Below are positions 1-10,009 of a DNA stretch of 64,000 bases, piece by piece. Under the pieces are notes generated by a model that did no database searches, had not been told where the DNA came from, and saw nothing but the letters and a program-made list of their open reading frames with translations. The position numbers and the translations under genes were made by a program. The number at the start of each line of letters is the position of its first letter. Position 1 is the stretch's first letter. Source of the stretch: Sequoia sempervirens (Eukaryota > Streptophyta > Pinopsida > Cupressales > Cupressaceae). The stretch spans positions 119,634,552-119,698,551 of the forward strand of contig VDFB02252616.1 in assembly GCA_007258455.2 (NCBI GenBank), given 5' to 3'.

Positions 1-540
1 GCTAAAAAACATTCTCCATAATTAAAAATAGAAGAAATACAAATTTATAATATGGATTGTGGAAACTTGACATATTTAATAGGTACAAGGGGCCAGTCAG
101 AAAGGAAAAAAAATTGACTGACTCGAAATTGGTCAAAAACAACATCAAATTGAAGAGCTTATCGATACAAACTTAACGCCGCTTGTTTTGCCAAAATTGG
201 AGCTCGTATGCACAAGTTACACTTGCTCAAAGTTGCAGGTTGACTTTTCCTATTGGACCATATGGATGATGACGTCAAAATGTTGACACAGTAGGTTTGT
301 ACCATACAAACATGATGTGGACCAATCAACACATGACATGTGGCATTTGTGCAGTGTGTTAGCAACACAGTTAGCAAGTGACATGGAAAAGTGACATGTC
401 TTCAGCTAACATGGTAGGGTGACATGTCTTTGGCAACAAATTAACTCTTGCCATATGGCCCTATCACTAGGTGCCATGTGGCACCCTCTCTCTTTCGTAT
501 AGCACATTGTTACATCTATTTTATTTACCAAAAATATTTG

Positions 541-740
541 GTGGGGGTCGAACCCGCGACCCCCACATTACAAGCCTATTGCCTACACCATTGCATTGCG
601 TGGGTGTTCGTCACCCACAAATGACAATTAGATTGTTTTGACATTTTGGTGCTTTAAATTGGTTAATAAAAAAATAACCGGTGGGGGTTGAACCCCCAAC
701 CACTCGCTGGCTAGAATCTTAGACCACCGTCACCCCACAT
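541..740 (-). other. Two antisense tRNA-like modules in the LTR
   Basis: Read on the minus strand, 541-600 has a canonical-looking anticodon loop CTTGTAA (UGU, threonine-like) followed by a T-arm/B-box-like GGGTTCGACCC. A second module at 680-740 has GGGTTCAACCC. Both recur in the 3' LTR at 6301-6360 and 6440-6500. The acceptor and D arms are not convincing, so these are tRNA-like relics or hairpins and not functional tRNA genes. Confidence 0.4.
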
Positions 741-1033
741 GTGTCCTTAAGTGTAAGTAAGGGTTAGGTTAGTTAAAACTAGATGTGAAGCCAAATTTTT
801 TAACTTATAGAAAATAAATTTTAAAAAGGTTATCAAACCCCCAAAATGATTAAAAAAAAAAAAAAAAAAACAATATGGAGCCTAAATGGAAGGTAATAAG
901 GGCTTAAAGACAAAAATTTTTTTTCTTTAAAGGGGGTAATGGTTATGTTTTTATTTGTAAAAATTAAGGGAAATTGGTTTTAAGGGGGGAAATTACAAAT
1001 TTATAGTTTTATCCATAAGGGGAAAAAATTTTG

Positions 1034-1040
1034 TATAAAA
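1034..1040 (+). promoter_or_regulatory. LTR TATA box
   Basis: TATAAAA lies in the sequence ttgtataaaaagtggg and is conserved in the 3' LTR at 6796-6802. It sits about 470 bases before the LTR end, a normal position for the U3 promoter, and transcription would begin some 30 bases downstream. Confidence 0.55.
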
Positions 1041-1515
1041 AGTGGGTGAGAGTGCAAGTGTATTCATTCATAATTTGTTTTATGCTTTGTGAATAATGAG
1101 GATAGAGAATTCCTAGGAGATGAGGGAATTGAAGTTAGGACTTTGATAGTGAATTGTAGTCTTTGTGCATTTGGAGCTTGTAGTCAAGCTTGTTGTACTG
1201 GTGAAAGAGGACTTTTGTAATTCATTATCATTTGAGAGTTGTGAAGAGACTTGTATTAGTTGAAGCCTTGTAATTGTTTCTGGAGCATAATCAAGGATTA
1301 GTCACTCTATTGGAGAGGGAACCAGAGATGTAGCCATATTGGTGAACTCCGTTATCAACTTGTGTTTTTTCTTCTCTCTCTTTTCTCTCTTCTCTTCACT
1401 TTAATTTGGTTATGTTTATCTACAAATTTTAATTATGTTTTCAAGACCTTTAGTTTAATCATTGTCAAAGTTATTATTCACGTGCAACAGTCCTAGATCC
1501 TAACATTAGATCAAG

Positions 1516-1527
1516 TAGTATCATAGA
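1516..1527 (+). promoter_or_regulatory. Possible degenerate primer binding site
   Basis: The sequence tagtatcatag, just after the 5' LTR, resembles the plant tRNA-Met primer site TGGTATCAGAG with two or three changes. It is displaced about 10 bases from the LTR end, so the assignment is weak. Confidence 0.3.
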
Positions 1528-1889
1528 TTTGTTATGACTATTGTTTGCAGAGGTGAATGATAACGTGATCCAGGAGCTAGCGAGGTGAAGGCACGCTTGT
1601 AGAATACAATTATGAGATTGGTAAACAAAGAAATTTGCCAAGGATGGAAGGATAGAAAGCTCGAAAATGTTGAGAACTTGATGAGAAGAGTTTTTAAAAT
1701 AAAGGAAATGGTAGTTCTTTTTCAGGGAAGGCAGGAAAAGGGAGAAAAAAAGAAGCGTGGAAAAGGAGATTCTTCGAAGCAAGAGAAGCATGAAGATCGA
1801 AAGGACAAAGATCGGGAGGTGATGATGAGCCTCAAAAAAGTCCTTCTCTATCTTCTCCTTCTTCTCCATCTTCTCCTTCTTCTTCTATT

Positions 1890-2552
1890 GATCCTTTCAA
1901 GGGTGCACATAAGCCTAAAATTAAATTGGATGTAAAATTTGATCTACCTAAGTATTGTGGGGAACTAAATGCTGAGAAATTAGATGACTAGGTTTAACAA
2001 GTAGAAGTGTATTGTAAATTCCAAGTTCTCTTAGATGATGCTTCTAGGATCCAGTTAGCTACTCTTCGGTTGGGAGGAACAATTATCACCTGGTGGGAGA
2101 GTAGAACTCACACAAAAATTTCACATGGTAAAGTCAGTTTAACTTGCGAAGAATTTGTTAATACTCTTAAGAAGAAATATTATCCCCTAGGATATATGCA
2201 ATAGTTAATGATGGACTGGAAAAAATTTAGGCAATGGAAAGGTCAAACTATCCAAGAGTACACCCATGAGTTGAGGAAGCGGTTTATTGCATTGAACATC
2301 CCATTGTACACCCAGGATACATTGCTTAATTTCATAGGTGGTCTTCACTCTTATCTACGACATTCTATTTTGGTCTTGCATCCTAGAAATATGGATGAAG
2401 TATATGTTCAGGCCACACACTTAGAGTCAAGAGGTACTTTTATGGAGAAGCCTGAAGGTAAGTCTGAAGATGCAAGAAAGGGGAAGAAGACAACTACCAT
2501 TAAGGAGGATAAGCTCACATGCTCTCATTGTGATAGGGAAGGTCATGATGAT
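1890..2552 (+). repeat. gag tandem unit A (663 bp)
   Basis: The first of four head-to-tail gag segments. It begins at GATCCTTTCAAGG and ends in the middle of a truncated zinc knuckle (C-S-H-C-D-R-E-G-H). It is the most diverged copy and carries CAATAG where B and C read CTACAG. Confidence 0.85.
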
Positions 2553-3224
2553 GATCCTTTCAAGGGTGCACATAAGCCTAAAATTAAATTGGATGTAAAA
2601 TTTGATCTACCTTAGTATTGTGGGGAACTAAATGTTGAGAAATTAGATGATTGGGTTCAACAAGTAGAAGTGTATTGTAGAGTCCAAGGTCTCTTAGATG
2701 ATGCTTCTAGGATCCAATTAGCTAATCTTCGGTTGGGAGGAACAACTCTTAGTTGGTGGGAGAGTAGAAATCAGGAAGAAATTTCACAACATGGTAGATT
2801 TAGTTTAACTTGGGAAGAATTTTTTAATGCTCTTAAGAAGCAATTTTATCCCTTAGGCCATATGCTACAGTTAATGATGGACTAGAAAATGTTTAGGCAA
2901 GGGAAAGGTCAAACTATCCAAGAGTACACCCATGAGTTGAGGAAGAGGGCTATTGCATAGAATGTCCCATTGTACACCCATGATACATTGCTTAAGTTCA
3001 TAGGTGGTCTTCACTCTTATCTATGACATTCTATTTTGGTCTTGCATCCTAGTAATATGGATGAAGTATGTGTTCACGCCACACACTTAGAGTCAAGAGG
3101 TAAGGGTACTTTTATGGAGAAGCCTGAAGGTAAGTCTAAAGATGCAGGAAAGGGGAAGAAGACTACTACCACTAAGGAGGATAAGCTCACATGCTCTCAT
3201 TGTGACAGGGAAGGTCATGATGAT
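2553..3224 (+). repeat. gag tandem unit B (672 bp)
   Basis: The second unit. It has a 3-base insertion (cacaacatgg) absent from the others, and its right half is almost identical to that of unit C, including the shared stop in gcatagaatgtc. Confidence 0.85.
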
Positions 3225-3893
3225 GATCCTTTCAAGGGTGCATAAGAGCCTAAAATTAAATTGGATGTAAAATTTGATCTACCTAAGTATTGTGGGGAAC
3301 TAAATGTTGAGAAATTAGATGACTGGGTTCAACAAGTAGAAGTGTATTGTAGATTCCAAGGTCTCTTAGATTATGCTTCTAGGATCCAATTAGCGACTCT
3401 TCGGTTGGGAGGAACAACTCTCACTTTGTGGGAGAGTAGAACTCAGGCATAAATCTCACATGGTAGATTTAGTTTAACTTGGGAAGAATTTTTTAATGCT
3501 CTTAAGAAGCAATTTTATCCCCTAGGCCATATGCTACAGTTAATGATGGACTGGAAAATGTTTAGGCAAGGGAAAGGTCAAACTATCCAAGAGTACACCC
3601 ATGAGTTGAGGAAGAGGGCTATTGCATAGAATGTCCCATTGTACACCCATGATACATTGCTTAAGTTCATAGGTGGTCTTCACTCTTATCTACGACATTC
3701 TATTTTGGTCTTGCATCCTAGTAATATGGATGAAGTATGTGTTCAAGCCACACACTTAGAGTCAAGAGGTAAGGGTACTTTTATGGAGAAGCCTGAAGGT
3801 AAGTCTAAAGATGCAGGAAAGGGGAAGAAGATTGCTACCACTAAGGAGGATAAGCTCACATGCTCTCATTGTGACAGGGAAGGTCATGATGAT
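3225..3893 (+). repeat. gag tandem unit C (669 bp), mosaic
   Basis: The third unit. Its left half shares GGTGCATAAGAGCC, gattatgcttc and the stop in caggcataa with unit D. Its right half shares catgctacag and gcatagaatg with unit B. The switch lies near 3451-3464. Confidence 0.85.
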
Positions 3894-4592
3894 GATCCTT
3901 TCAAGGGTGCATAAGAGCCTAAAATTAAATTGGATGTAAAATTTGATCTACCTAAGTATTGTGGGGAACTAAATGTTGAGAAATTAGATGACTGGGTTCA
4001 ACAAGTAGAAGTGTATTGTAGATTCCAAGGTCTCTTAGATTATGCTTCTAGGATCCAATTAGCGACTCTTCAGTTGGGAGGAACAACTCTCACTTTGTGG
4101 GAGAGTAGAACTCAGGCATAAATTTCACATGGTAAAGTTAGTTAAACTTGGGCAGAATTTTTTAATGCTATTAAGAAGCAATTTTATCCCCTAGGCCATA
4201 TGCAATAGTTAATGATGGACTGGAAAATGTTTAGGAAAGTGAAAGGTCAAACTATCCAAGAGTACACCCATGAGTTGAGGAATAGGGCTATTGCATTGAA
4301 TGTCCCATTATACACCCAGGATACATTGCTTAAGTTCATAGGTGGTCTTCACTCTTATCTACAACATTCTATTTTGGTCTTGCATCCTAGTAATTTGGAT
4401 GAAGTATGTGTTCAGGCCACACACTTAGAGTCAAGAGGTAAGGATACTTTTATGGAGAAGCTTGACAAGAAGAAATATAAGCCTGAAGGTAAGTCTAAAG
4501 ATGTAGGAAATGGGAAGAAGATCGCTACCATTAAGGAGGATAAGCTCACATGCTCTCATTGTGGAAAGGAGGGTCATGATGCAGATTACTGT
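3894..4592 (+). repeat. gag tandem unit D, with the complete zinc knuckle
   Basis: The fourth and last unit. It starts like C but runs on into the only full CCHC knuckle and the native gag C-terminus. This marks it as the original downstream end from which the truncated knuckles of A-C were copied. Confidence 0.8.
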
Positions 4593-4697
4593 TGGAAGTT
4601 TCATCTAGAATTGAAGCCGAAATGGGCTCGTAAATCGAAAGGAAAGAAGGAGACTGCAAATGTTGTTATGGATCTTGGTTCAAAGTCTAAAGATTAA

Positions 4698-5578
4698 AAT
4701 AAGATAACAACAATGGGGTTGAAAGGTAAGAATTTTACTACCAATGTTTATGTTGCTAGTTGTGCTTCTTCTCAATTCTATGATGTTCTAAAGATAAGAA
4801 AAGAAATGAGTTATTTCACATAAGGGTGATTGCTAAGCACACTAAAATTGATACTCTCATAGATAGTGGATCTCAAGTTAACCTAATCTCAAAAGATGTT
4901 GTAAGGAATTTGGGATTGAAAACTACATTGCATTAGAGACCTTATCCACTAGGTTGGGTTTGCAAAAAGAGTGAATTACAAGTCACAAGGCAATGTACTT
5001 TAAGATTTGCGATCACAAGTAAGTTTGTTGATGAGGTGCAGTTTGATGTGGTTCCACTAGATGTCTATGGGATAGTGTTGGGAAGCTCATATTTGTATGA
5101 TTAGAAGGCTATTTTCTACAAGGAACTTAATCATTATCATCTGTTTAAAGATGGCATCAGGTATATTGTGCATTCTCACAAGATCAAAACTGGTAGATCT
5201 TTTGCAAACATAGGGCAGTTGAAAAGGATGGTTAATGCAAGTAAAGACTTATCTCTTATGTTTTTCAAGTCAGGTGATTCTATAAATGAACTTGAGGTAA
5301 CCAAGACTAATCAAATGTTGTACGATACACTAAAAAAATGACATGAGGAAGTGATAAATGAAAGCATTGATGTTCCCTTGGGTCAAAATGTACCTGTTGT
5401 GAAAGATAGACATATTGTTGCTTCATTTTCTTTTCTATTTGCATTGCTATTCAGCTTGATATTAGTCAATGGTTATTGGTTAATGGTTGTAATAGTTAAT
5501 GTAGATGCTTATGGAAGTGATGGAATGATGCATATGTTTAACAAGATTATTGTAGTCTTGATTGTGGTGATGAGCTAG
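4698..5578 (+). pseudogene. Retropepsin-like aspartic protease region
   Basis: After gag the frame encodes a segment with the active-site motif DTLIDSGSQVNLIS (about 4848-4890), followed by IVLGSSYLYD and a YHLFKDGIRYIV stretch typical of plant Ty3 protease-to-linker regions. Such a protease cleaves the gag polyprotein during particle maturation. Stops occur at about 4936, 5102 and 5341. The downstream part ends in a hydrophobic tail (about 5416-5575) that looks like frame noise. No RT follows. The protease call rests on the DSG motif and position alone. Confidence 0.65.
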
Positions 5579-5703
5579 GTGTTTAGATGGACAAAGGATA
5601 TAGGACAAGTGGGGAGGCCATGCCCTCACTTAATTTCTCAATAAATGCAACTTTTGGAAGTCTAAAAGTTCTCTAGTGGGGAGGACTAATCCAAGGGGAT
5701 ACT

Positions 5704-7243
5704 TGTTAGTAAAAATTGAAGTGTCTCATATGCTCCAAATTTTAGCATCATCTTGAAGAGCTCAAAAAATTGAATCCAACACAACCTGAATGAGCGAAAA
5801 AGGAGTTCATACTTCTGAGTTATGACTAGTCAAATTTTGGTCAAACTAGGTATAGTGGGTGAATTAGAAAGGTAAAAAATTTGACTAACTTAAAATTGGT
5901 CGAAAATGGTTAAAGAGCTTTTCGATATGAACTCAACACTACTTGTTTCATTGAAATCGTAGCTCGTACGCACGAGTTATGCTTGGTCAAAGTTGTAGAT
6001 TGAATTTGCCTATTGGACTATACAGATGATGATGTTAGCATGTTGATGCAGTAGGTCCATACCATATAGACATGATGTAGACCAATCAACATGTGACACA
6101 TGGCATCCATACAGTGTGTTAGCAACACATTTAGCAAGCGATGTGGCAAGGTGATGTGTCTTTAGCTAACCTGGCAGGGTGACGTGTCTTTGACAACAAA
6201 TTAACTTTTGCCACGTGTCCCTATCACCAGGTGCTACATGGAACCCTCTCTCTTATGTCCACCATGTAGTTACATCTATTTTATTTACCAAAAATATTTG
6301 ATGGGGTTTGAACCTGCAACCCCCATGTTACAAGCCTACCGCCTACACCATTGCACCGTGTGGGTGTTCGTCACCCACATATGACAAGCAGTTTATTTTG
6401 ACATTTCAGTTCTTTAAATTGGTTAATAAAAAAAAAATCGGTGGGGGTTGAATCCCCAACCACCCACCAGCTAAAATATTAGATCACTATCATGCCACGT
6501 GTGTCCTTAAGTGTAAGTAAGGGTTAGGTTAGTTAAAACTAGATGTGAAGCTAATTTTTTTAACTTATAGAAATAACTTTTAAAAAGGTTATCAAACCCC
6601 CAAAATGATTAAAAAATAAAAACAAATAAAACAATATGGAGCTCGAATGGAAGGTAATAAGGGCTTAAAGAAAAATAATTAGTTTTTTTAAAAGGGGGTA
6701 ATGGTTATGTTTTTATTTGTAAAAAAGAAGAGAAATTGGTTTTAAGGGGGAAAATTACAAATTTATGGTTTTAGCCATAAGGGGAAAAAATTTTGTATAA
6801 AAATGGGGTGAGAGTGCAAGTGTATTCATTCATAATTTAGTTTATAATTTGTGAGGAATGGTGAGAAAAAATTCCTAGGAGATGAGGGAGTTGAAGTTAG
6901 GACTTTGATAGTGAATTGTAGTCTTTGTGCATTTGGAGCTTGTAGTCAAGCTTGTGTACTGGTGTAAGAGGACTTTTGTAATTCATTATTTTCTGAGAGT
7001 TATGAAGAGACTTGTATCATTTGAAGCCTTGTAATTGTTATTGGAGCATAATCAAGGACCCATCACTCTGTTGGAGAGGGACCCAGAGACGTAGCCATCT
7101 TGGTGAAATTCGTTATCAACTTGTGTTTTGTCTTCTCTCTCTTTTCTCTCTTCTCTTCACTTTAATTTGGTTATGTTTATCTACAAATTTTAATTATGTT
7201 TTCAAGACCTTCAGTTTAATCATTTTCAAATTTATTATTAACA
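5704..7243 (+). repeat. 3' LTR (1540 bp, full length)
   Basis: Bounded by TG at 5704-5705 and CA at 7242-7243, within the imperfect inverted ends TGTTA and TAACA. It contains the TATA box (6796-6802), both antisense tRNA-like modules and a CT-rich tract near the end. An open frame inside it (7012-7263) has no protein-like features and is ignored. Confidence 0.85.
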
Positions 7244-8939
7244 TCAGATTGGATCTATTGTAGAGGATCCCAAAAGCTATAGAAAAACCCTAAACTAGGA
7301 CCCATTTGCCCTTCGACGAATGAGTCTTGTGTCAGCTTTAGCAGAGCACTTTTGGTGACTGGTACACATCATTTTTCCTCTCTCAGGTTCGTATTTTGAT
7401 TTTGGTTCCATCAGCATTGAGCTTAATTTTGAAGATCCAAGTTGTATATTGCATTTTGGGTTTGATTTAGTATTTTTATTCTTTCTCCCCAGAGTGTTGT
7501 TTAATTAGGATCCCTGTCCTTGCAAAAAAAGAAAATTTGCATTCACACTTTGACTTGACTTACCTCAAGGTTGATAGTCCTTTGATTGTGTGGATCTCAC
7601 TTCCTATTGAAATAGAGGGAGATAGGTCTATCATAACCCCATTTTCCCATTCCATATTGATAAACCTATTTTTTGTTGTTTCATATAGTCATAGTTATTA
7701 GTATGAAATAATTGTCCTTACATGTATGAATGATGTTCTTTATCCATACTTTCCTCTTTAAAAAATTGTTTTTTTCTTAAATGGAAAAACTGTACTCATA
7801 AGACTCATTGAGAACTATAAATAGTCACAAGACTTCATTGAGGACAAACCATTACACTTAATGAGGACAAACAACAGGGTCTTTAGCTTCATTATAAAGC
7901 ATATTCACAATCATTAGAAATTCATTTAGCACAATTTCAATTACATAAATCACATTCCTTAACCACTATCTTAAGGTCTTCATCCAAGGTCATAGTACAG
8001 TCATTAAGACTACCAACAATACAAAATTCTTCATCACATTGATGAGGACTATCAACAAGATCAATGTCCTAGAATTATTGCAATCATTTAAAATCACAAT
8101 CATAAATTTTATGTTAAGGACAAATTAATAATCCTAAATCATGATCTTTATTTATTTATCAAAATTTTTAATTAATATCCTTGGTTTCATTCTAATAGGA
8201 CTCTCATTGTCCTTACATTTACCTTCTTGGACTACCCCTCTTATCTTTATGTTTTATCTCTTTCATAGGGGTCATTTTATAGTCATTAAGACTGCCTTCA
8301 AGGTCACCATGTAGTTATGTATTATTGTGAAGGAGGTCATTGTCTTGAAGACTTGACTATCTTTTGTGAAGAGATCATCCTCCAATATTAGCTTGATGAA
8401 TGTCCTTTCTTCATGAATGCTCGAGAATATAACCCTTTACTCCTTTCATCGCAATGATATTCACTATTCTTTTTGTATAGTGACTGATACTAATTCATGA
8501 GAATGGTTTAAGGTTTTCCTTCATTCTTTAAAAACCTACCATTATTAAAAGTGACCGCCATTGCATTATTGGTATGATTTTCATTAAAAAAAATTCTATG
8601 GCTATCCCTTTCTACATGAGATTGTGTCCTCTTTTCCATTGCAGGTGTTTCATCATGCATTATGAAACTCTTAACATATATATTTTTGAATGTCTCATTT
8701 TTTCCATATTGAGACCAAAGGTCCTTATTTGCTACAAGTTTGTATAAAGTAGGTAAAATATATTTTTCATCATGAGGTCTCTCAATAATCCTTTTTGTAA
8801 CCTTCAATGAATATCAACAAGATCTCCTTTCTTTATGGATACCATGAAAAATACATGGTTATATACCTTCAAAAGACCCTGATAACTACCTTATAAGAAA
8901 TCCAAAAATAGACATCAAGACAATCCATGGAAATTTTCT
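7244..8939. other. AT-rich stretch without a recognisable gene
   Basis: No conserved motif, repeat pair or splice-bounded exon could be supported here. A 99-codon minus-strand frame at 8508-8807 is rich in Lys and Asn, resembles nothing I know, and may be chance. The first 80 bases after the LTR contain an aaaaaccctaaac box that resembles a plant telo-box, but without gene context. Confidence 0.5.
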
Positions 8940-9045
8940 TGGCATGACATTCATCAATTCTTACCATCACCATGAGACCACATTTCTTTGAGGCATTTTT
9001 TTTCAAACAGTTCACTACCTTTTCTATGATTTTAATTAAATAAAT
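8940..9045 (+). repeat. Fragment of the hairpin-forming repeat found at 57840-59340
   Basis: The sequence accatgagaccacatttc followed by ttgaggca and ttcaaacagttcac matches arms in the 58 kb repeat field. It lies just upstream of the first of the three exons, exactly as in the second copy (59138-59200 before 59414), so it appears to be part of the same intron. Confidence 0.65.
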
Positions 9046-9092
9046 AAACTAATTAAAGTGATAAAACTTCATATTTGTTGTTTCATTTTCAG

Positions 9093-9494
9093 ATGTTGAC
9101 ATTAGATAGTCCTAGCGATGTTCGTGGCATGATGGACCATGGAGTTGTAGCAAAAATAGTCAATTTTGATCCTTTGGTAAAGGTATGTAGTTTAATTTCT
9201 ATCTTAATGGTTCATATAGGTGCTTGTCACTCCATATCATCAACATGCTAATATTGTGGATGAGCGTGATATTTATTTATTTGCGGTAAGTGATTATTTT
9301 GTTATATACCATTCCACAGTTTAATTTCTATATATTAACGTCTATACTTCTTATTGTATTAGTTGTGTCTCTAGATGAGTGAAGAGAGGAGGACGAGTGA
9401 GCACATTTGAAAGACAAAAGAATCAATAGAAACCCCATCTAGCCAACCGTTGAAGGTAGCATGTGATCTATTTCCTTCCCCTAATGGGAAATGA
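9093..9494 (+). pseudogene. Three 3' exons of an unrecognised gene family, copy 1
   Basis: Exon A (9093-9182, 90 nt) follows a tttcattttcag acceptor and ends at a GTATGT donor. Exon B (9220-9285, 66 nt) ends at GTAAGT. Exon C (9363-9494, 132 nt) ends in a stop after VACDLFPSPNGK. All introns are phase 0 and short (37 and 77 nt). Copy 2 (59414-59893) has exons of about 89, 66 and 132 nt with the same C-terminal motif (VCDLFSSPKGE), which argues for a real protein. Copy 1 has two in-frame stops in exon C, TAG and TGA, at what look like CAG and CGA codons. The N-terminal part of the gene is not seen upstream. Function is unknown; the repeat setting suggests a gene carried by a mobile or satellite-linked unit. 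Confidence 0.6.
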
Positions 9495-10009
9495 ATATGT
9501 ATTAGGGTCATTTGTTGTATGCCTATATGACATTTTTGATAATATGTTTTGTACTATCAATATATGTGACATTTTATGTCCATATGGCTCTTTTGTAGTA
9601 AGCATGTATGACTTTATTGGATATATTGTATAATTTTATTGACATATATCATTGTATATCCTTACAATTTTTTTATTAATGCAAATCTTATTTTACCACT
9701 ACTATTCTTGAATGATGTTATCATGCGTATTGTGTAAATTGTATTCTTGAATGTTGTAGGCATGGGTGTTGTTTACATCTTGTTCTTGATTGTTATTGTT
9801 GAATATTCATTGATTATTTATTTGGTGCTTAAATAATTACTGATGATTTTTATTACATTCAAATTTTCACATGTGCCTATAGCTTTATAACATTCATTCA
9901 ACAAATGTTACTGAGTATAAATTTAATTATCTAAACACTCCTACAGTTAAGGCCAATATACCTATTAGCTTCTTTAATAAACTATTCAACCTTCTTAAGT
10001 AGACCAATA
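9495..10009. other. 3' flank of the three-exon gene
   Basis: AT-rich DNA sharing short phrases such as ttgtatgcctatatg with the flank of copy 2 (59900-60000). It is probably 3' untranslated or element sequence. No further coding signal is visible. Confidence 0.4.

Larger units (their letters stand above)
79..1505 (+). repeat. 5' LTR (truncated)
   Basis: This stretch aligns along its length with 5846-7243. Homology starts near position 79; the LTR start seen at 5704-5845 is absent here. The right edge is uncertain. The copy reads on to TAACA at 1501-1505, while the 3' LTR reaches its TAACA about 23 bases earlier, so one copy has an insertion or the other a deletion just inside the end. Confidence 0.8.
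1612..4697 (+). pseudogene. gag-like polyprotein with four tandem capsid segments
   Basis: The frame opens with a charged Lys/Glu-rich N-terminal part (1612-1830). It then shifts frame into a Ser/Pro-rich linker and a capsid-like segment containing a WWESRT-type motif, TIQEYTHELR and a conserved LLKFIGGLHSYLRHSI stretch. A complete CCHC zinc knuckle (C-S-H-C, then G-H, then D-Y-C, 4551-4592) and a basic tail end it. From 2007 to 4697 every copy of the segment lies in the same frame, interrupted only by stops, most of them in place of Gln or Trp codons. Gag would package the element RNA in cytoplasmic particles. A single ancestral capsid is about 220 residues; this one was expanded by tandem duplication. 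Confidence 0.8.
79..7243 (+). mobile_element. Ty3-like LTR retrotransposon, gag-protease only, 5' end truncated
   Basis: Two similar long terminal repeats (about 79-1505 and 5704-7243) flank a 4.2 kb internal region that holds a gag-like frame with a CCHC knuckle and an aspartic protease with a D-S-G active site. No reverse transcriptase, RNase H or integrase motif is visible before the 3' LTR, so the element must have relied on enzymes supplied elsewhere, as in gag-only (TR-GAG type) elements. The 3' LTR begins TGTTAG and ends TTAACA. A purine-rich tract (about 5673-5697) lies directly upstream of it, as expected for second-strand priming. The 5' LTR lacks the first roughly 140 bases, so no target duplication can be tested. 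Stops and at least one frameshift show that the copy is dead. Confidence 0.85.

Noticed and set aside
541..740. Functional tRNA genes
   Set aside because: Only T-arm and anticodon-loop resemblance; no good acceptor stem or D arm.
1474..1935. Minus-strand 131-codon ORF opposite the gag N-terminus
   Set aside because: It is the shadow of the Lys/Glu-rich plus-strand gag frame.
8508..8807. 99-codon minus-strand ORF as a gene
   Set aside because: No recognisable motif, no splice signals, biased composition; kept only as a remark.
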